A DNA stretch of 64,000 bases from Salinibacterium sp. G-O1 (GCF_030063305.1 NZ_JASISV010000001.1:1116001-1180000); one strand, 5' to 3'; counted from the stretch's first letter, positions 45,564 through 55,073 are shown. The notes: a model not told the origin generated them from the letters alone. A program made the numbers and translations.

Positions 45564-48386
45564 GTGAGCACTCCGGACACCCCACGCATCGCTGTACCGC
45601 GCCCACCGGCTCCGACGCCGCCGTTCCGACTCCCGGTCGTCGCCAGCCTCGCGCCGCTGGTGGCTGCCGTTGCGCTGTGGCTCATGACCGGTTCGCCGTT
45701 CGCGCTGCTCTTTGCCGTTCTCGGTCCGATCACCGCGGTCGCGAGCTTCGCAGATTCGAGGATCGGCGCACGCCGGTCGACCACGCGAGAGCTCGCGAGG
45801 TTTGTACACGACGCGGCCGGAGTTCGTCGCGCGATCGGGGCCGCGCACGATGCTGAACGATCAGACCTCGCTGAGGCGGGGCCGTGTGCCGAGGTGATAG
45901 CGTCTCGCCACGGCGCGGACCCCTATCGCTGGTCGGCGTCGGCGACGTCGCCGATCCTGACCAGGATCGGGGTCGGCACAGTTCCCAGCAGCCTGCGCCT
46001 TGACGCTTCTGTTCGCACAGCGTCCACCCTGGTCGACTCCGACCTTGACGAGATCGAACGCAGCGCCGCGGTGATCACTGACGCTCCGGTGCTGGTCGAC
46101 GCGCGACTCGGGATCGGGGTGTGTGGGTCACCGCCGCTGGCTGCCGCCGTCACGAGGGCAATCATCGTCCAGCTTGCCTGGGTGTTGTCTCCCGCCGATC
46201 ATTGGGTTGCGGCGGCGCGCGCGGAGTCGTTGTGGACGGATGCCCTGCCACATCACCCTCGACGCGAGGCGCGAGCGGGCTACTCCGCGGAGTTTGGCAT
46301 CAACGGCGATGACCGCGCTATCGCGGTTATCGCGCTCGCGCGAACTCAAAGCGAGCTTCCCGGCGAATGCCGCATCGTCGTCAGGGTCGGGCACGACACC
46401 GTGACCGAGATCGTGCAACACCCTGATCGCGCACAGCGGCGGCCGCTCACCCCGGGGATGCTGTCCCGCGAATCCGCGATGTCGTGGGCGGCTCGGGCCA
46501 CTGTCGAGGCCGCGCGAGACGGGCTGATCTCCCCGCGCACCGACCTGCCTGCACTCGTCTCACTCACGTCTTTGCTGCCGGCGGCTGGGCACCTCGAGAG
46601 CTCCGCGACCCTGGCCGCCAGGTTCGCGGCGGATGCCGAGGGCCCCGTCACCATCGATTTGGTGTCGCACGGCCCGCACGCCGTCGTCGGTGGCACCACG
46701 GGAAGCGGCAAGAGCGAACTTCTCATCTCCTGGGTGCTCGCGCTCGCGGCGCGGCACTCACCCGCGCAGGTCAACTTTCTGCTTATGGATTTCAAGGGCG
46801 GGTCCGCCTTCGATTCGCTGGCGGCGCTGCCACATTCCGTGGGCATCATTACCGATCTGGATGCCGCTGCCGCAGCACGCGCACTCTCGAGCCTGCGGGC
46901 CGAACTGAAGTACCGCGAGCGCAAGCTCGCCGAGGCGGGGGTCCGCGACATCCGGGACTTGCCGCTCGCCGGGTTGCCAGGCATGGCCAGGCTGGTCATC
47001 GTGGCCGACGAGTTTGCGGCGATGCTCGCCGACCATCCCGATCTGCACCCCTTATTCGCCGACATTGCGGCGAGGGGACGGTCCCTGGGCGTGCACCTCA
47101 TCCTGTGTACGCAGCGGCCGGCCGGGATCGTTCGAGACGGGGTGCTTGCTAATGCTGACCTGCGCATCTCCCTGCGAGTGAACAATGGCGCAGACAGTGC
47201 GGCGGTGGTGGGATCGAGCGTCGCAGCCGAACTCCCGCACCACGCGGTTGGTCGAGGGGTGATCGCGATCGCCGGCGGTGCAGCTCGGTGCGTGCAGTTC
47301 GCGATAGCTGAACCCAGCGTTATCGCAGCAATTGCGCACAGCTGGTCTGGCGCTGAGACACCGCGACGACCATGGTGCGATCCATTGCCGACGGTGTTGA
47401 GGCTGCGGGAAGTCGCGGATGCCGGCGCGAGCCGAGGCGAGAAGCGGGTGTCGTTCGGACTCATCGATGTGCCGCACGAGCAACGCCGCGCCATCGCGCA
47501 GTGGGATCCCCACAGCGACGGACACGTTCTGGTGCTGGGCGCTGCACGAAGCGGCACGTCCACCGCGCTGCGCGCTGTGGCGCGCGGTGGATTGCTCGTA
47601 CCAACCGACGTGCCGGGGGCGTGGGATGCGATCGCCGGACTCGAATCGGCTGCAGACCTGGTCGTCGCTATCGACGACCTCGACTCACTGCTTGCTCGAT
47701 TTCCACCGGACTACCGGGATATTTTCCTCGAGCGGCTGTCGCGGCTGTTGAGGGATGGACCTGCCCGGGGCATCGCCCTCGTACTTGTTGCGCAGCGACT
47801 GACAGCTGATCTGAACTCATTGGCGCCCATCATCCCGGCGCGCCTGATGCTGAGGCACGCAAATAGATCGGAGTTCGTGCTCGCTGGGGGCGATGGCGCC
47901 ATGTTCGATGGGGCACTTCCACAGGGAGGGGGAACCTGGCGTGGGGCACGTGTGCAGGTGGTGTGCGATCCCGACCCGCTTCGTGAGTATTCAGCGTCGG
48001 CTCCCGCGCCGCCGTCGCGGCTGAGGCCGTGGGCGATCGTCACCTCGCGCGCATCGAGAGTCGGAACCCAGCTCGCTTCGTGCGGCCTCGATGTGCTCGA
48101 ACTGTCGATGCTCCCGGCGGGGGAGTGGGAGTCGATGCTGCAGGGCGGGCAGGCCGTCGTCGGCGATGTCGAGCAGTGGCAGTCACGGTGGGGACTGCTG
48201 CCCGCCCTGCGGTCGAGTGCCGAGATCATGTTCGACCGGTGCACCATCGCGGACTACCGATCGCTGACTCGATCACGGGAGGTGCCACCGCCATTGATCG
48301 GGCTCACGGACGCGGTGTGGCTCGAGGGTGACGAGGGTGTGCTGAGAGCCACGCTGCCGTCCCCGCAGCAGCACCCACTTTCATGA
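45564..48386 (+). CDS. EccC/FtsK-SpoIIIE-like membrane ATPase
   Basis: A 940-residue protein. Two membrane helices at about 20-65, a middle region, then an FtsK/SpoIIIE domain with Walker A GGTTGSGKSELL (about 376-387), MDFKGGSAFDSL and Walker B LVIVADEFAAML, as in the EccC/EssC ATPases of type VII secretion. A second ATPase-like domain (from about 645) has the P-loop GAARSGTSTAL without the lysine, and IDDLDSLLARF, so it is probably inactive. No WXG100, EccB, EccD, EccE or mycosin genes lie nearby. Start GTG 45564 has no ribosome binding site and may be leaderless; TTG 45552 is the alternative. Confidence 0.85.
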   Translation: MSTPDTPRIAVPRPPAPTPPFRLPVVASLAPLVAAVALWLMTGSPFALLFAVLGPITAVASFADSRIGARRSTTRELARFVHDAAGVRRAIGAAHDAERSDLAEAGPCAEVIASRHGADPYRWSASATSPILTRIGVGTVPSSLRLDASVRTASTLVDSDLDEIERSAAVITDAPVLVDARLGIGVCGSPPLAAAVTRAIIVQLAWVLSPADHWVAAARAESLWTDALPHHPRREARAGYSAEFGINGDDRAIAVIALARTQSELPGECRIVVRVGHDTVTEIVQHPDRAQRRPLTPGMLSRESAMSWAARATVEAARDGLISPRTDLPALVSLTSLLPAAGHLESSATLAARFAADAEGPVTIDLVSHGPHAVVGGTTGSGKSELLISWVLALAARHSPAQVNFLLMDFKGGSAFDSLAALPHSVGIITDLDAAAAARALSSLRAELKYRERKLAEAGVRDIRDLPLAGLPGMARLVIVADEFAAMLADHPDLHPLFADIAARGRSLGVHLILCTQRPAGIVRDGVLANADLRISLRVNNGADSAAVVGSSVAAELPHHAVGRGVIAIAGGAARCVQFAIAEPSVIAAIAHSWSGAETPRRPWCDPLPTVLRLREVADAGASRGEKRVSFGLIDVPHEQRRAIAQWDPHSDGHVLVLGAARSGTSTALRAVARGGLLVPTDVPGAWDAIAGLESAADLVVAIDDLDSLLARFPPDYRDIFLERLSRLLRDGPARGIALVLVAQRLTADLNSLAPIIPARLMLRHANRSEFVLAGGDGAMFDGALPQGGGTWRGARVQVVCDPDPLREYSASAPAPPSRLRPWAIVTSRASRVGTQLASCGLDVLELSMLPAGEWESMLQGGQAVVGDVEQWQSRWGLLPALRSSAEIMFDRCTIADYRSLTRSREVPPPLIGLTDAVWLEGDEGVLRATLPSPQQHPLS

Positions 48387-48441
48387 GCTTTATCGTGATG
48401 GCGAACCGTTGCGTAAAGAAGAGATCGCCATGGATTCCGCA

Positions 48442-48451
48442 CACAATTGTG
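48442..48451. promoter_or_regulatory. 10-bp perfect palindrome upstream of potD
   Basis: CACAATTGTG lies in the 182-base gap before potD. Possible operator; no further support. Confidence 0.25.
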
Positions 48452-48464
48452 CCTTTCGGTACTG

Positions 48465-48490
48465 ATTTCGTGAAATTCTTGTTACGAAAT
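48465..48490. promoter_or_regulatory. inverted repeat upstream of potD
   Basis: ATTTCGT and ACGAAAT (7 bp, perfect) flank a 12-base AT-rich spacer about 80-105 bases before the potD start, with TTGTTA as a possible -35 inside it. It has the form of an operator for the polyamine transporter operon. The rest of gap 48387-48568 holds a potD ribosome binding site (AAGGAG, 48555-48560) and the palindrome at 48442. Confidence 0.35.
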
Positions 48491-48568
48491 AGCCGCTTTC
48501 GTCGATTAGGGGTGTGACTGACGTTTCTCTTGTGCAAGTATCGACCAACGCGCGAAGGAGCTGCCCTA

Positions 48569-49792
48569 ATGTCATCGATGCCGAAATCGCTTCCCGAAGA
48601 TCCGATCATCCGCCAGCTGGTTATGCAGGCCAGGAAGTCGCAGTTGAGCAGGCGCCACCTGCTTCAGGGGGCCGGAGTCGGCGCCACGGCGCTCGCCCTC
48701 GCAGCGTGCGCTCCCTCAGGAGGGAATGCACCGCAACCCGCCACCGACGTCTCTGATACCGATAAGTCGCTCACCTGGTCGAACTGGCCCGCGTACATCG
48801 ACGAGGACGACAGCGGGGACTACCCGACGCTCATCAACTTCGAGAGCTCGACCGGAATCAAGGTCGACTACAAGATCGACATCGATGACAACAACACCTA
48901 CTACGGCACCATCAAAGACCAGCTGGCCCTCGGACAGGACACGGGCGCCGACACGTTCTGCCTGACGGAATGGATGGTCGCCCGACTCATCCGGTTCAAG
49001 TACGTGCAGGAACTTGACGCGGCGAACATCCCCAACAAGAAGAACCTCACCCCTGCCCTGCTCAACCCCGACTTCGATCCAGGTCGAAAGATGTCTCTTC
49101 CGTGGCAGAACGGTTTCGCAGGAATCGCGTGGAACACCGAGCAGATCCCGGCCGGACTCGAGAGCGTTGACGACCTCTGGGACCCGAGCCTCAAGGGCAA
49201 GGTGACGGTGCTGAGCGAGATGCGCGACACGATGGGCATCCTCATGCTCAGCCAGGGCGTCGACATCGCCAGTGGCGACTGGGGAGCAGACGAGTACGCC
49301 AAAGCCATCGAGTTGCTCGAAAAGCAGGTCACATCTCGCCAGATCTCGGGCATCAAGGGCAACGAGTACATGCAGGACTTCGTGTCGGGCGACGCTACCG
49401 CTGCCATCGCGTGGTCTGGTGACATCACGGTACTGAACGCGGAGGCGGGCTTCGAGAAATGGAAGTTCGCTCTGCCCGACTCCGGAGGCACGCTGTGGGG
49501 CGACACCTTCGTCGTGCCCATGGGCTCGCCGCGCAAGAAAAACGCCGAGATCCTCATGAACTATTACTACGAGCCTGAGGTTGCCGCCGAGGTCGCTGCC
49601 TGGGTGAACTACATCACTCCCGTCGAGGGGGCGCAGGCTGTGGCAGCCGAGATGTTCCCGGAGGTCGCAGACAACCAGTTGATTTTCCCCAACGAAGAGA
49701 CACTCAGCCAGGCACACATCTTCCGCACTCTTGACACCGCTGATGACCAGGCGTTCAATGCCGAGTTCCAGCGCGTCAAGCTGGGTGCGTGA
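48569..49792 (+). CDS. spermidine/putrescine-binding lipoprotein (PotD/PotF family)
   Basis: Solute-binding protein of a polyamine ABC transporter, 407 residues. The N-terminus has a twin-arginine (SRRHLL) followed by a hydrophobic stretch and the lipobox LAAC, so it is probably a Tat-exported lipoprotein. Mature sequence begins with the family pattern LTWSNWPAYID and contains ADTFCLTEWMVARL and FVVPMGSPRKKNAEILMNYY. ATG 48569 has AAGGAG eight bases upstream. The stop shares one base with the potA ATG. Confidence 0.93.
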   Translation: MSSMPKSLPEDPIIRQLVMQARKSQLSRRHLLQGAGVGATALALAACAPSGGNAPQPATDVSDTDKSLTWSNWPAYIDEDDSGDYPTLINFESSTGIKVDYKIDIDDNNTYYGTIKDQLALGQDTGADTFCLTEWMVARLIRFKYVQELDAANIPNKKNLTPALLNPDFDPGRKMSLPWQNGFAGIAWNTEQIPAGLESVDDLWDPSLKGKVTVLSEMRDTMGILMLSQGVDIASGDWGADEYAKAIELLEKQVTSRQISGIKGNEYMQDFVSGDATAAIAWSGDITVLNAEAGFEKWKFALPDSGGTLWGDTFVVPMGSPRKKNAEILMNYYYEPEVAAEVAAWVNYITPVEGAQAVAAEMFPEVADNQLIFPNEETLSQAHIFRTLDTADDQAFNAEFQRVKLGA

Positions 49793-50991
49793 TGGCCCAA
49801 AGCGATTTCGCCGAGGCGGGTGCAGACCTCGAGCTCGTAGGGATCACCAAACGGTTCCCGGGATTTACTGCCATCGATGAGCTGGATCTGCTGATTCCGG
49901 CCGGTTCGTTTTTCGCGCTGCTCGGCCCCTCGGGGTGCGGCAAGACGACGACCCTGAGGTTGGTGGCAGGTCTGGAAGAACCCACATCGGGCCGCATCCT
50001 GATCGGGGGAAAGGATGTCACCGGCACCAAGTCCTTCAAACGCCCGGTCAACACGGTCTTCCAGAGCTATGCGCTGTTTCCCCACATGAGCGTGCTGGAA
50101 AACGTGGCCTTCGGTCTTCGTCGTCGCGGAATCAGCGACGCAGCGGGCAAAGCGCATGAGGCGTTGCGCCTGGTCGAACTCGACCACCTGGCTGCACGCA
50201 AACCGCAGCAGCTCTCGGGTGGCCAGCAGCAACGTGTTGCTCTGGCGCGAGCTGTGGTCAATCGCCCGGCGCTGCTGCTGCTGGACGAGCCGCTGGGAGC
50301 ACTCGACCTCAAGCTCCGACGGCAGATGCAGCTTGAACTGAAGTCGATCCAAAGCGAAGTCGGGCTGACATTCCTGCACGTCACACACGACCAGGAAGAG
50401 GCCATGACCATGGCCGACACCGTTGCCGTGATGAACAAGGGCCGCATCGAGCAGATGGGAGCGCCAGAGGAGCTGTACGAATTGCCGAAAACGGCGTTCG
50501 TTGCGAACTTCCTCGGCCAGTCGAACCTCTTCACCGGAGACGTCACCTCGAGCGAGAAGGCCTCCATCATCGTCGACGTCGGGGGCGTGAAGATTGAGGT
50601 GCCCACTTCGCGGGCCCAGCGTCACACCGGCGAGGTCACCATCGGCGTCCGGCCCGAAAAGCTCATGCTGTACACCTCAGCACCCACGGCAACGCCCGGG
50701 GTCAATGTGCTCGGGCCCGGTCGGGTCACCGACGTCTCATTCAGCGGGGTGAGCACCCAATACCTGGTCGCCGTGCCAGGGCTCGGGGTCATCACCGTGT
50801 TCGCGCAAAACATGGAGTTCGGCCCGGTCGCCCACATCGGTGAAGAGATCTGGATGTCGTGGAAGGTGGAGCACGGCTTCGGCCTTGCCGACGAACCTGG
50901 CATAGTCCCGAGGTTCTCGGCGGACACGGATACCGCCACGATTGCGACGCAACGACGGCACCAACTGCTTGCGGAGATCGAGGAAGGCTAA
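49792..50991 (+). CDS. potA: polyamine ABC transporter ATP-binding protein
   Basis: A 399-residue ATPase subunit. Walker A GPSGCGKTTTLRL, signature LSGGQQQRVALARA, Walker B LLLLDEPLGALD and switch His in LHVTHDQEE. The C-terminal TOBE-type regulatory domain (VTIGVRPEKLML) is present, as in PotA. ATG 49792 is chosen over the adjoining GTG 49789 because it makes the TGATG overlap with the upstream stop. Confidence 0.95.
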   Translation: MAQSDFAEAGADLELVGITKRFPGFTAIDELDLLIPAGSFFALLGPSGCGKTTTLRLVAGLEEPTSGRILIGGKDVTGTKSFKRPVNTVFQSYALFPHMSVLENVAFGLRRRGISDAAGKAHEALRLVELDHLAARKPQQLSGGQQQRVALARAVVNRPALLLLDEPLGALDLKLRRQMQLELKSIQSEVGLTFLHVTHDQEEAMTMADTVAVMNKGRIEQMGAPEELYELPKTAFVANFLGQSNLFTGDVTSSEKASIIVDVGGVKIEVPTSRAQRHTGEVTIGVRPEKLMLYTSAPTATPGVNVLGPGRVTDVSFSGVSTQYLVAVPGLGVITVFAQNMEFGPVAHIGEEIWMSWKVEHGFGLADEPGIVPRFSADTDTATIATQRRHQLLAEIEEG

Positions 50992-51905
50992 TGGCATTCG
51001 CAGCCATCGGGTCGAACTCGACCCAAACGGAACAGGTGCCACGGCGCAGGTCGAAAGTGGCGATCATCCTGCTGCTTCCCGGCCTTGCCTATCTCGCCCT
51101 GTTCTTCCTCACGCCGCTGGTGTCTCTCGTCATGACCTCGCTGCAGACCCCGGTCGAGTTCGGTGATGTCGGGCAGTATCAGGCGGCCTTCCAGATCGAG
51201 AACTACGCCATCGTGGTAGGCGCGTACTGGCCGCACTTCCTGCGCGCCTTCGGGTATGCACTGGCCGCGACATTCTTCGCGCTCGTCATCAGCTATCCAC
51301 TGGCCTACTTCATCGGAGTGAAGGCGCGGCGCTGGCCGCTGCTGCAGGCGCTCATGCTGACACTGGTCATCGCGCCGTTCTTCATCTCGTTCCTGCTCCG
51401 GACGCTCGCCTGGAAACAATTGATGTCGGATGACTCGGGGCTGGTCTCTGCGCTGAAGACTCTCACGATCCTGCCGGCGGATGGGCATCTCACAGGTACG
51501 GCGTTTTCGGTGATCTTCGGACTGACCTACAACTTCCTTCCCTTCATGACTCTTCCCATTTACACGACCCTTGAGCGACTCGACACGCGTTATCTCGAGG
51601 CCGGAGCCGACCTGTACGCGAGCCCCTTTACGACTTTCTGGCGTGTGACGGTGCCGCTGTCGATGCCGGGAGTCGTGTCAGGCACCCTGCTGACCTTCAT
51701 CCCGGCGTCGGGCGATTACATCAACGCCAGCGCCAGTTTTCTCGGATCCGCCCAGACGCAGATGGTCGGTAACGTCATCGAGTCGCAGTTCATCTCGCTG
51801 CTCAACTATCCGCAGGCCTCAGCGCTGTCCGTGCTGCTCATGGGATTGATCCTGCTCATTGTGGCGCTCTATGTGAAGCGCTCCGGAACGGAGGACCTGC
51901 TGTGA
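50991..51905 (+). CDS. potB: polyamine ABC transporter permease, PotB type
   Basis: A 304-residue permease with six membrane helices. The cytoplasmic EAA loop reads LEAGADLYASPFTTFWRVTVPLSMPG in two joined parts (EAGADLYASP and VTVPLSMPG), the contact with PotA. ATG 50991 overlaps the potA stop by one base; the frame upstream of it lies inside potA. The stop overlaps potC (GTGA). Confidence 0.94.
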   Translation: MAFAAIGSNSTQTEQVPRRRSKVAIILLLPGLAYLALFFLTPLVSLVMTSLQTPVEFGDVGQYQAAFQIENYAIVVGAYWPHFLRAFGYALAATFFALVISYPLAYFIGVKARRWPLLQALMLTLVIAPFFISFLLRTLAWKQLMSDDSGLVSALKTLTILPADGHLTGTAFSVIFGLTYNFLPFMTLPIYTTLERLDTRYLEAGADLYASPFTTFWRVTVPLSMPGVVSGTLLTFIPASGDYINASASFLGSAQTQMVGNVIESQFISLLNYPQASALSVLLMGLILLIVALYVKRSGTEDLL

Positions 51906-52702
51906 AACTGTCACTCGGCAAATGGCTCCTGCCGCTGTACAGCGCGCTTGCGCTGATCTTCATCATGATCCCGATCGCGTACACATTCGTGTTCTCATTC
52001 AACGCGTCGGTCAAATCCAACATCGTGTGGGTCGGGTTCACCCTCGACAACTGGATCAACGTCTGCCAGGCGCAGGGCGTCTGCGCGGCATTCGGCACGA
52101 GCCTCCTGGTCGGAGCGGTCGCGACGGTAATCGCGACGGTGCTGGGCACGGCGATGGCGATTGCGCTGGTGAGGTTCAAGTTCCGCGGGCGATCCACCGT
52201 CAGCCTGCTGTTGTTCCTGCCGATGGCAACCCCTGAGGTCGTCCTTGGCGCGGGGCTTGCTGCACAGTTCCTCAGTGCCGGAGTGCCGAAGGGCCTGGGC
52301 ACCATTATCATCGCCCATGCACTGTTCTGCCTGAGCTTCGTGGTCGTGACCGTCAAAGCCCGAGTCGCGAGCCTCGACCCCGCCCTCGAGGAGGCTGGGC
52401 GTGATCTCTACGGGTCGTCGGCGCAGGTGTTCATGAAGATCACCCTGCCGCTGCTCATGCCGGGCATCATCGCGGCAGCCCTGCTGTCGTTTGCGCTCAG
52501 CTTCGACGATTTCATCATCACGCGCTTCAACAACGGTTCTGTCGAAACGTTCCCGGTCTTCGTATATACGGCTGCAGCCAAGGGGATGCCCCCCGAGGCC
52601 AACGTGATCGCCTCGGCGGTCTTCCTCTTCGCCCTCATCCTGGTGGTCGTCAGTCAGCTGACGTCCGCCGCACGACGCAAACGCCTCGCTCAGGTGTCCT
52701 AG
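51902..52702 (+). CDS. potC: polyamine ABC transporter permease, PotC type
   Basis: Second permease, 266 residues, six membrane helices, with the EAA loop EEAGRDLYGSSAQVFMKITL followed by PLLMPG and the PotC-like FALSFDDFIITRF. GTG start. The last 53 bases overlap the 3' end of the convergent asparaginase-like gene. Confidence 0.94.
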   Translation: MKLSLGKWLLPLYSALALIFIMIPIAYTFVFSFNASVKSNIVWVGFTLDNWINVCQAQGVCAAFGTSLLVGAVATVIATVLGTAMAIALVRFKFRGRSTVSLLLFLPMATPEVVLGAGLAAQFLSAGVPKGLGTIIIAHALFCLSFVVVTVKARVASLDPALEEAGRDLYGSSAQVFMKITLPLLMPGIIAAALLSFALSFDDFIITRFNNGSVETFPVFVYTAAAKGMPPEANVIASAVFLFALILVVVSQLTSAARRKRLAQVS

Positions 52703-53678
52703 CGCGCGGTGGCCGGCCCGTTGGCGTGAGCAACGCGTCGACCGCGCGAAGTAGCCCCACCGGGAGCCCGCCGCCGAGCACGGGCTCGGTGACGGCGGCC
52801 GTCACCGCGGCGGCGGCCGTGGCATCCACTGCCCCCACCGACGCCAGCAGTGACAGCCCGATGGCGACTGAGGCTCGCATGCTTCCGTCGATGACCTTCA
52901 GGGCGACCGACGTTCCGTTTGGCGCGAGCGCGACGAAGACGCCTTCGGCGCCGCTCTTGGCCACGACGCCCAGGCCATCGATGACCGTCGCGATCGCGGC
53001 GGAATCCAGAGCCCATCCGTGAGTCCTGATCGCGGCAACCAACCTTTCGCCGTCAGGGTCGGCAGGTAGCCTCGCCATCGATCGGGAAAGCCCGCGCAGG
53101 GTCACCGCGAAGACCGGAGTGCCACACCCATCTGTGCCACTGTGCTCGACCGGCTCGCCGGTGAACTCCTCCACCGTGGCCCTGATCGCCTGCTGCAGCG
53201 GATGCACGGGGTCCAGGTACGTCTCGATGGGCCAGCCGTTGTGCACGCAGGCGAGCAGAAACGCCGCATGCTTGCCGGAGCAGTTCATGGTGATGCGCCG
53301 CTTGCCGAAGGCGCTGTGCCTCGACGCGGCATCCTGAGGATAGTCAACGGGACACTGGAGTGACTCGTCGCTCAGCCCCGCGCGCTCGAGAATCTGCTCG
53401 ACGATCCCAACGTGGCGCTGCGTGCCGATGTGACTCGCGGTGGCCAGTACGAGCTGTTCGCCCTCGAGGCTCACACCCGTTCTCAGCAGGGTGATGGCCT
53501 GCAGAAACTTCAACGTCGAGCGACCGTAGACCAGTGCCGCGCCGTCACCGAGTTCCCGCAGAATCGATCCATCAGACGCTGTGACAACGGCTGCGCCGAA
53601 GTGGCGGGACTCGATCATTCCAGATCGCTCTAGTACCGCGAGTTCGACGACCCCTTCAGCGCCGAGTGCGTCGGCCAT
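52650..53678 (-). CDS. asparaginase II-family protein
   Basis: A 342-residue member of the L-asparaginase II family (the AnsA-unrelated group first seen in Rhizobium). Family segments: RHFGAAVVTASDGSI, ALVYGRSTLKFLQA, RITMNCSGKHAAFL and HSGTDGCGTPVFAV. ATG 53678 forms TGATG with the gabT stop, so it is translated after GabT. Activity on asparagine is inferred from family; beside gabT and the polyamine transporter a role in nitrogen salvage is plausible. Its last 17 or so codons overlap potC. Confidence 0.87.
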   Translation of the reverse strand: MADALGAEGVVELAVLERSGMIESRHFGAAVVTASDGSILRELGDGAALVYGRSTLKFLQAITLLRTGVSLEGEQLVLATASHIGTQRHVGIVEQILERAGLSDESLQCPVDYPQDAASRHSAFGKRRITMNCSGKHAAFLLACVHNGWPIETYLDPVHPLQQAIRATVEEFTGEPVEHSGTDGCGTPVFAVTLRGLSRSMARLPADPDGERLVAAIRTHGWALDSAAIATVIDGLGVVAKSGAEGVFVALAPNGTSVALKVIDGSMRASVAIGLSLLASVGAVDATAAAAVTAAVTEPVLGGGLPVGLLRAVDALLTPTGRPPRARTPERGVCVVRRTSAD

Positions 53679-55021
53679 CACAGGGACGCGAAGGCCTCGT
53701 CGATGACGCCGACTGCTTCGCGGAGCAGGTCGTCGCTGATCGCGAGGCTGGGCAGGAAGCGGATGACGTTTCCGTAGGTTCCTGCCGAGAGCAGGATGAC
53801 GCCGTGCTGCGCCGCGAAGGCGGTCACAGCGGCAACGGCGGCAGGATTCGGGTCGAGCGAACCGTGCTGAACGACTTCGATCGCGATCATCGCGCCGATG
53901 CCTCGAACGTCGCCGATGATCGGGTACTTGAGGGCGAGCGCGTGCATCGCGGGCTTCAGAATCGACTCGATCCTGGCGGCCTCCGCCAACAGCCCTCTGC
54001 TCTCGATCTCAGCGAACACGGCTATCGCGGCGGCCGCGGCAACGGGGTTGCCGGCAAAGGTGCCACCGAGGCCACCCTTGTGTGGAGCATCCATGATCTC
54101 GGCGCGTCCGGTGACGGCCGCGATGGGAAGCCCGCCGGCGATGCCCTTGGCGGTGAGCACCATGTCTGGCTCGACGCCGAAGTGCTCGCTCGCGTAGTAC
54201 CTTCCGGTGCGGGCCATCCCGCTCTGGATCTCGTCGGCGATGAACACAACTTCGTTGGCCGTGCACCACTCCTGCAGCGCCGCGAGGTATCCGTCCGCCG
54301 GCACGACGAAGCCACCCTCGCCCTGAATGGGCTCCGCCACCACGCAGGCAAGGTCGGAGGCGCCGATGGACTTCTCGAGGTAAGTGATGGTGCGGGCTGC
54401 GGCATCCGCCCCGCTGAGTCCGTCGCGGAAGGGGTAGGAGCCGGGCGCGTGGAACACGGATGGTGCGAACGGCCCGAAGCTGGTCTTGTATGGCATCGCC
54501 TTGAAGGTCATGGCCATGGTGAGGTTGGTGCGACCGTGGTACGCGTGGTCGAGGACCGCCACGCCCGCGCGACCAGTGTATGAGCGAGCGATCTTCACGC
54601 CGTTCTCAACGGCTTCAGCGCCAGAGTTGAGCAGCACGCTTTTCTTCGCAAAATCGCCGGGGGTGTGCTCGGCGAGGAGTTCCGCCACCCGCACGTACGA
54701 CTCGTAAGGCGTGATCGTGAACATCGCGTGGGTCAGCTCGCGAAGCTGCTGGGATGCCGCGGCGACGACGGCCGCGTCGGTGTGCCCGATCGTCATCACG
54801 CCGATGCCTGCGCCAAGGTCGATGAACTGGTTTCCGTCAACATCCACCAGAATCGCCCCGTGTGCGCGTTCGGCGAAAACGGGCAGCGCTGACGCCACTC
54901 CGGATGCCACAACCGCCTCCCGGCGCTTCTGGAGAGCGATCGAATTCGGCCCAGGAATGGCCGTGACGATTTTGCGCTCCTGAGCGATAGCCAACGAAAC
55001 GGTCGAGATGGTGTCAGTCAT
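53678..55021 (-). CDS. gabT: 4-aminobutyrate aminotransferase
   Basis: PLP enzyme that turns GABA and 2-oxoglutarate into succinate semialdehyde and glutamate. 447 residues; PLP lysine K292 in LTAKGIAGGLPI, with LNSGAEAVENGVKIAR, EPIQGEGGF and FIADEIQSGMARTG typical of GabT. It takes over the product of the aminobutyraldehyde dehydrogenase at 28191. No succinate-semialdehyde dehydrogenase gene is present in the window. Confidence 0.94.
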   Translation of the reverse strand: MTDTISTVSLAIAQERKIVTAIPGPNSIALQKRREAVVASGVASALPVFAERAHGAILVDVDGNQFIDLGAGIGVMTIGHTDAAVVAAASQQLRELTHAMFTITPYESYVRVAELLAEHTPGDFAKKSVLLNSGAEAVENGVKIARSYTGRAGVAVLDHAYHGRTNLTMAMTFKAMPYKTSFGPFAPSVFHAPGSYPFRDGLSGADAAARTITYLEKSIGASDLACVVAEPIQGEGGFVVPADGYLAALQEWCTANEVVFIADEIQSGMARTGRYYASEHFGVEPDMVLTAKGIAGGLPIAAVTGRAEIMDAPHKGGLGGTFAGNPVAAAAAIAVFAEIESRGLLAEAARIESILKPAMHALALKYPIIGDVRGIGAMIAIEVVQHGSLDPNPAAVAAVTAFAAQHGVILLSAGTYGNVIRFLPSLAISDDLLREAVGVIDEAFASL

Positions 55022-55030
55022 AATAAGTCG

Positions 55031-55036
55031 AGCCTA
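55031..55036 (-). promoter_or_regulatory. -10 box of gabT
   Basis: TAGGCT on the minus strand ends nine bases before the gabT ATG, without a ribosome binding site between; possibly leaderless. Confidence 0.35.
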
Positions 55037-55073
55037 GAGGCACCACTAGCGCGAGGCTACGGAGGCGTTCCCG

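Noticed and set aside
48383-48517. 44-codon frame overlapping the end of the EccC-like gene (ATGA overlap)
   Set aside because: No ribosome binding site, AT-rich composition of an intergenic promoter region, and it covers the inverted repeat that is more likely regulatory.
53666-54583. 305-codon plus-strand frame opposite gabT, and the 372-codon frame at 26486-27604 opposite the aminotransferase
   Set aside because: Both are antisense to PLP enzymes with intact active sites and have no recognisable protein features.
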